From Candidatus Bathyarchaeota archaeon (GTDB taxonomy: Archaea; Thermoproteota; Bathyarchaeia; Bathyarchaeales; Bathycorpusculaceae), in assembly GCA_003601875.1 (NCBI GenBank), contig PIYF01000027.1, forward strand, positions 1 through 8,612: a DNA stretch of 8,612 nucleotides. Direction: 5' to 3'. Positions 6,054 through 8,612 of this stretch are shown in pieces. Both the position numbers and the translations under genes were made by a program. The first letter of the stretch is position 1. Each line of letters opens with the position of its first letter. Under the pieces are notes generated by a model, which was not told the DNA's origin, searched no databases, and was given only the letters and a program-made list of their open reading frames with translations.

Positions 6054-6982
6054 TCTGGAATCTTCAGCTTTAACTGTTCCTTCAAAGTTTTGTAACGGTT
6101 TCTCACAGTAACTTCTGTTACTCCCGCTGCTTCTGCAATATCCTTCTGCGTTTTCTTTTCATTATTCTGCAAACATGCAATGTACAAAGCTGCAGCCGCT
6201 AAACCCATAGGATCCTTACCCGCAGCAGCTCTTTTCTTCCTAGCCTCCCTCAAAATTTGAATAGCTAACCCTTGAGTTCTACCTGAAATCCCAGTTTTCT
6301 CAGCTATCTTTGAAACATAGGTTAAGGGATCAGCGATAGGCATTTGTACACCTAGTTCTCTAAGCAATAGCCTATAACAGCGTGCAACATCTTTTTTGTC
6401 GACTAAACTTGCCTCTGCAATTTCACGGAGGGTTCTCGGGGTTCCGCTTCCACGGCATGCTGCGTAAAGAGCTGCAGCAGCTATCGCCGCTATTGATCTT
6501 CCACGTACCAATCCTTTATCTAACGCTTTTCTGTAAATGACTGCTGCTTTTTCTTTAACGGATGGTGGAATGTAAACCTTGTCGGATAAACGGTCAAGTT
6601 CTGCCATTGCTTGGGCAAGGTTACGGTCTATTGAAGAATGAACTCTTGAACGTATCTGCCATTTCCTTAATCTCCACATTTGTAATCTTGTGGATAAGGG
6701 AAGTTTTCTTCCAAAGGCGTCCCTATCAACTTGACTTATAGCCGTTGACAATCCCTTATCGTGAACGGAATAAGAGGTTGGAATTCCTACACGACTTCTA
6801 GAAGCCTTCTCTTCTTGGGTGAAAGCACGCCATTCTGGACCTTTATCCATCATTTGCTCTGAAATAACAAGTCCGCAATCTCCACAAATTGTTTCTCCAG
6901 TATCATAATCATGGATAAGATTTGTACTGCCACATTCTGGACATCTGTCAATTAAACGTACACGATTTTTAGTTTTTTTCAT
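6050..6982 (-). CDS. tfb: Transcription initiation factor B (TFB)
   Basis: This is the archaeal TFIIB homologue. It binds the TBP-promoter complex, reads the BRE next to the TATA box and recruits RNA polymerase. The 310-residue protein carries, in order, an N-terminal zinc ribbon (Cys14, Cys17, Cys33, Cys36), the B-reader/linker segment with GPEWRAFTQEE (48-58) and SRVGIPTS (63-70), and two cyclin folds. The first cyclin fold (about 120-210) contains RGRSIAAIAAAALYAACR (160-177); the second (about 215-305) contains DPMGLAAAALYIACL (257-271) and a C-terminal helix-turn-helix DIAEAAGVTEVTVRNRY (281-297). All parts are intact, so it should be a functional general factor rather than a degenerate paralogue. 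GGGAG on the minus strand (6987-6991) precedes the ATG by 4 bases. Its leader appears to be about 95 bases, unusual here. Confidence 0.97.
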   Translation of the reverse strand: MKKTKNRVRLIDRCPECGSTNLIHDYDTGETICGDCGLVISEQMMDKGPEWRAFTQEEKASRSRVGIPTSYSVHDKGLSTAISQVDRDAFGRKLPLSTRLQMWRLRKWQIRSRVHSSIDRNLAQAMAELDRLSDKVYIPPSVKEKAAVIYRKALDKGLVRGRSIAAIAAAALYAACRGSGTPRTLREIAEASLVDKKDVARCYRLLLRELGVQMPIADPLTYVSKIAEKTGISGRTQGLAIQILREARKKRAAAGKDPMGLAAAALYIACLQNNEKKTQKDIAEAAGVTEVTVRNRYKTLKEQLKLKIPD

Positions 6983-6986
6983 TTTT

Positions 6987-6991
6987 CTCCC
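6987..6991 (-). promoter_or_regulatory. Ribosome binding site of TFB
   Basis: GGGAG on the minus strand sits 4 bases before the TFB ATG at 6982. It implies a transcript with a leader, unlike the leaderless neighbours, and so a promoter well upstream. Confidence 0.5.
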
Positions 6992-7014
6992 TTTTTATAT
7001 TTATTGTAGAACCG

Positions 7015-7064
7015 TCACCCTTTCCGTAATCCTCATCAAATTTCAGATTAGAAATAGCCCATCC
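7015..7064 (-). ncRNA. Possible C/D box-like RNA element in the TFB leader (weak)
   Basis: On the minus strand the order is GGATGG (7059-7064, a poor C box), 12 bases, CTGA (7043-7046, D'), 4 bases, TGATGA (7033-7038, perfect C' core), 14 bases, GTGA (7015-7018, a poor D box). The 50-base size and the 12-base first spacer resemble archaeal C/D guide RNAs, but two of the four boxes are degenerate and no flanking stem is evident. Confidence 0.2.
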
Positions 7065-7098
7065 GGCCCCGCGTAACTAATCTCATGAACAGTTGTAA

Positions 7099-7106
7099 TA
7101 TATAAA
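7099..7106 (-). promoter_or_regulatory. Box A (TATA) of TFB
   Basis: TTTATATA on the minus strand predicts a transcription start near 7077, leaving a leader of about 95 bases before the TFB ATG. It is the best box A on this strand in the spacer. Confidence 0.5.
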
Positions 7107-7113
7107 TTTTGCG

Positions 7114-7125
7114 GTTTAAATAAAC
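7114..7125 (+). repeat. Dyad GTTTA-AA-TAAAC between the divergent promoters
   Basis: A perfect inverted repeat with a 2-base spacer lies between the TFB box A and the nucleotidyltransferase box A. It may be a second TATA-like element readable in both directions or a regulator site; AT-rich dyads of this size can also arise by chance. Confidence 0.3.
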
Positions 7126-7145
7126 TTATCAATTCAACAAATCAT

Positions 7146-7157
7146 AAATATATATTC
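7146..7157 (+). promoter_or_regulatory. Box A of the nucleotidyltransferase gene
   Basis: The AT-rich element AAATATATATTC is centred near 7151, predicting a start near 7177 and a leader of about 23 bases that carries a short AGGG (7191-7194) before ATG 7200. Confidence 0.45.
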
Positions 7158-7167
7158 CAGAAGGAAT
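7154..7167 (+). repeat. Dyad ATTCC-AGAA-GGAAT overlapping the nucleotidyltransferase promoter
   Basis: A perfect 5-base inverted repeat with a 4-base spacer overlaps the downstream edge of the box A and precedes the predicted start of transcription. The placement would suit a repressor; the regulator is not known. Confidence 0.4.
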
Positions 7168-7199
7168 TGAAAATCCACGTTGAATAATGAAGGGTTGAA

Positions 7200-8312
7200 A
7201 TGAAACTTCCAGAAAAAATTAGAAATGTTCTTGAAAGAATAATTAAAAAGAAAAGGATTGAGGAAAACGTTTACGGTTTAGGTCTTTTTGGAAGTTGGGC
7301 TAGAGGCGACGCAACACCGTCAAGCGACGTAGACATCCTAGTTTTAGATGCAAACAATCATAATGAAGAATATGTGGAAAGAGTTGAAAATCAAGGAGTA
7401 CTCATAGACTTTAATTATATACCAAAAAATATACTTAAGAAACCTATTCCGCCGGAGCTTGACCAAAAATTGTATGAAATGCAAATATTGTACGATAGAG
7501 ATTGGTCTCTGTCAAATATGAAACTTTTAATTGTTAGGGTTTATAATTCTCCTGAAAGGGTTGAAATAAGAATAAAAGCACACATAGTAGAGGCTGACAT
7601 TTACTTAAGCAGAGCAACGTCAGCTTATTCAGTGCAAGATTACAAAAGTGCATGGATATTTGCTACATCAGCTTTTGAAGAAATATTACGTGTTCCTCTG
7701 GAAATAACGTTGAAACCTTTTTCAATAAGTCGATTTATAGAGAACCTTAAGGAAACTGCTGTAGAACTGAATATGGAAAATCTTTTCGAAAGCTATTTAG
7801 AAATTGCGAGGTTAAGTGAAGCAACCAAAAATAAAGCGCAAGAGAAACTTAAAACGTTCAAAAATTTGTGGGATGAAATAAACCATAATGTGAAAAGAAA
7901 CTCCTTAATTTTTGAATCTTTACACTTTAAAGTTAGAAGCAGATTAAATTATTATTTAAATCAAACCTTTTTGCAGGGAACAGCCTTACGTGTTGAATAT
8001 ATGATAAAAAACGGGAAAATCTTTGACGCTCTATACTATCTTAGAAAAATCCTTTTAGCCATAATTGAAAACTATGCATGGTTCAAAACAACAAAAATGA
8101 ACATGAGGCTTAACTACACAACTTTAATTAATCATCTTCAAAAACTAGAAAGACATAATCCAAAAAATTATGAAGAAATCATAAAATTTTTCGACTTAAA
8201 AGACATCGACAAAAACGAGATAACAAGAATTGTTAACAAAACTAAACATACATTAAGGGATATCCGTTTAAAAAGGAAGAGTTTAATTAAAGATTACCTA
8301 TTAAAATCTTGA
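7200..8312 (+). CDS. Nucleotidyltransferase with HEPN-like helical C-terminal regions
   Basis: The N-terminal 100 residues are a minimal nucleotidyltransferase of the polymerase-beta fold, with FGSWARGDATPSSDVDIL (30-47). This matches GSx10DxD exactly: Gly31, Ser32, Asp43, Asp45. Asp70 (VLIDFNY) is the likely third metal-binding carboxylate, so it should be catalytically competent. Residues 120-370 are mostly helical, in two stretches. One (125-250) opens like HEPN domains (AHIVEADIYLSRA, later AWIFATSAFEEILRV). The other (255-370) contains RIVNKTKH, an R-x6-H arrangement (Arg343, His350) compatible with the HEPN ribonuclease motif R-x4-6-H. Separate MNT/HEPN toxin-antitoxin pairs and fused enzymes such as kanamycin nucleotidyltransferase combine these folds; which applies here is open. 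The gene stands alone, and its TGA is followed at once by tRNA-Gln. Confidence 0.82.
   Translation: MKLPEKIRNVLERIIKKKRIEENVYGLGLFGSWARGDATPSSDVDILVLDANNHNEEYVERVENQGVLIDFNYIPKNILKKPIPPELDQKLYEMQILYDRDWSLSNMKLLIVRVYNSPERVEIRIKAHIVEADIYLSRATSAYSVQDYKSAWIFATSAFEEILRVPLEITLKPFSISRFIENLKETAVELNMENLFESYLEIARLSEATKNKAQEKLKTFKNLWDEINHNVKRNSLIFESLHFKVRSRLNYYLNQTFLQGTALRVEYMIKNGKIFDALYYLRKILLAIIENYAWFKTTKMNMRLNYTTLINHLQKLERHNPKNYEEIIKFFDLKDIDKNEITRIVNKTKHTLRDIRLKRKSLIKDYLLKS
8282..8289 (+). promoter_or_regulatory. Box A of tRNA-Gln inside the preceding coding sequence
   Basis: TTTAATTA is centred about 27 bases before the first base of the tRNA, the normal archaeal spacing. It lies within the last ten codons of the nucleotidyltransferase gene. 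Confidence 0.5.
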
Positions 8313-8388
8313 AGCCCGGTGGTGTAGTGGACAAGCATAGCGGGCTTTGGACCCGCTGACGAGAGTTCGAATCTCTCCCGGGCTACCA
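8313..8388 (+). tRNA. tRNA-Gln (anticodon TTG) with encoded CCA
   Basis: A full cloverleaf is seen. The acceptor stem AGCCCGG (8313-8319) pairs with CCGGGCT (8378-8384). The D stem GTGT/GCAT (with two G-U wobbles) encloses a nine-base loop. The anticodon stem GCGGG/CCCGC holds the loop CTTTGGA with anticodon TTG at 8347-8349. A four-base variable region is followed by the T stem GAGAG/CTCTC with loop TTCGAAT, then discriminator A at 8385 and encoded CCA at 8386-8388. TTG reads CAA, glutamine; the A1-U72 first pair is as in other archaeal tRNA-Gln. There is no intron. The gene begins on the base after the upstream stop codon, so its 5' end needs RNase P only if read-through or upstream starts occur. 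Confidence 0.97.
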
Positions 8389-8399
8389 CTTCTATTCGC

Positions 8400-8421
8400 G
8401 TTTTGTGTCCGTTTTGCGTCC
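8400..8421 (+). repeat. Tandem 11-base repeat after tRNA-Gln
   Basis: GTTTTGTGTCC (8400-8410) is followed directly by GTTTTGCGTCC (8411-8421), one mismatch. Each unit has a TTTT run, so the pair could also act as the T-rich terminator of the tRNA. Confidence 0.6.
8401..8415 (+). terminator. Possible T-rich terminator of tRNA-Gln
   Basis: Two TTTT runs (8401-8404 and 8412-8415) lie 12-27 bases after the CCA. Archaeal tRNA genes often end at such runs, but these are short. Confidence 0.3.
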
Positions 8422-8431
8422 AGCGCGCGCT
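8422..8431 (+). repeat. GC palindrome AGCGCGCGCT
   Basis: A perfect 10-base palindrome directly follows the tandem repeat and stands out in AT-rich surroundings. Its function is unknown. Confidence 0.5.
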
Positions 8432-8612
8432 TTGAAGAGTTAGGAGTAAACTATAAACTTGATCTCCGAAGAATTGACCGAGGAACAGGACTCAACTGGT
8501 ACAAAATACTCATTGATATGGAAGTTAAACCTCAGTTGGGAAACTTGCATAAATCGTGCGTTTTAGTCTACAAAATTAGAATTAAATACCCGAATAGTTA
8601 TTTTGTTCTCGT

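Larger units (their letters stand above)
8389..8612 (+). other. Open frame running off the window after tRNA-Gln; possible partial gene or element remnant
   Basis: One plus-strand frame (the frame of base 8389) has no stop from 8341, inside the tRNA, to the end of the window, about 90 codons. From 8431 it reads FEELGVNYKLDLRRID and later LNWYKILIDMEVKP, which looks protein-like, but I recognise no family. No convincing start exists: there is a TTG inside the tRNA (8347) and the first ATG is at 8518 with no ribosome binding site. A box A-like CTATAAAC lies at 8451-8458. It may be the start of a gene with a later start codon, a decayed gene, or a frame left open by chance. The minus strand here has stops in all frames. 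Confidence 0.3.

Noticed and set aside
6997..7004. AT-rich element on the minus strand as the TFB TATA box
   Set aside because: It is only about 18 bases before the ATG, so transcription would start inside the gene and exclude the GGGAG site.
8459..8566. Small plus-strand frame starting at TTG 8459 after AGGAG, about 35 codons
   Set aside because: It ends quickly in a stop, resembles nothing known and competes with the longer open frame on the same strand.
1..8612. CRISPR array, insertion sequence or rRNA
   Set aside because: No regularly spaced repeats, transposase-like protein or rRNA-like stretch was seen on either strand.

Overview
The window is archaeal. It encodes a transcription factor B (TFB), an archaeal-type SUI1/aIF1 with an N-terminal cysteine cluster, and a nicotinate phosphoribosyltransferase with a C-terminal zinc ribbon. 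Most genes are preceded by TATA/box A-like elements about 25 bases before a start codon, giving short-leader or leaderless transcripts. The DNA is AT-rich. The lineage cannot be fixed from the sequence; an uncultured Thermoproteota (for example Bathyarchaeia-like) is a guess.

Left part (1-2990, all +): the 5'-truncated ATPase of an ABC transporter, its translationally coupled six-helix permease, a small cysteine-containing TIGR04076-family protein with its own promoter, and two overlapping genes for unassigned multi-pass membrane proteins. The second of these has a faint SpoIIM/DUF95-like look. This is the least understood block.

Middle (2991-5383): nicotinate phosphoribosyltransferase (NAD salvage, +) converges with a saccharopine-dehydrogenase-like oxidoreductase (-). 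Their 3' ends overlap by 14 bases.

Information-processing block (5384-6982): the oxidoreductase is divergent from aIF1/SUI1 (+), which is followed by a 73-residue zinc-ribbon protein (+). That gene converges with TFB (-), overlapping by 4 bases.

Right part (6983-8612): a 217-base divergent spacer holds promoters for TFB and for a 370-residue nucleotidyltransferase with helical, HEPN-like C-terminal regions. The stop codon of that gene directly abuts tRNA-Gln(TTG), which has an encoded CCA and whose box A lies inside the upstream coding sequence. Right after the tRNA the base composition changes. There is an 11-base tandem repeat, a 10-base GC palindrome and a reading frame open to the window edge, which together could mark the edge of an integrated element.

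Most of the window is ordinary archaeal housekeeping. The points most worth following are the nucleotidyltransferase-HEPN-like protein fused end to end with tRNA-Gln, the sequence break after the tRNA, the dyads at two promoters, and the long structured-looking TFB leader. No window-scale new system is demonstrated.
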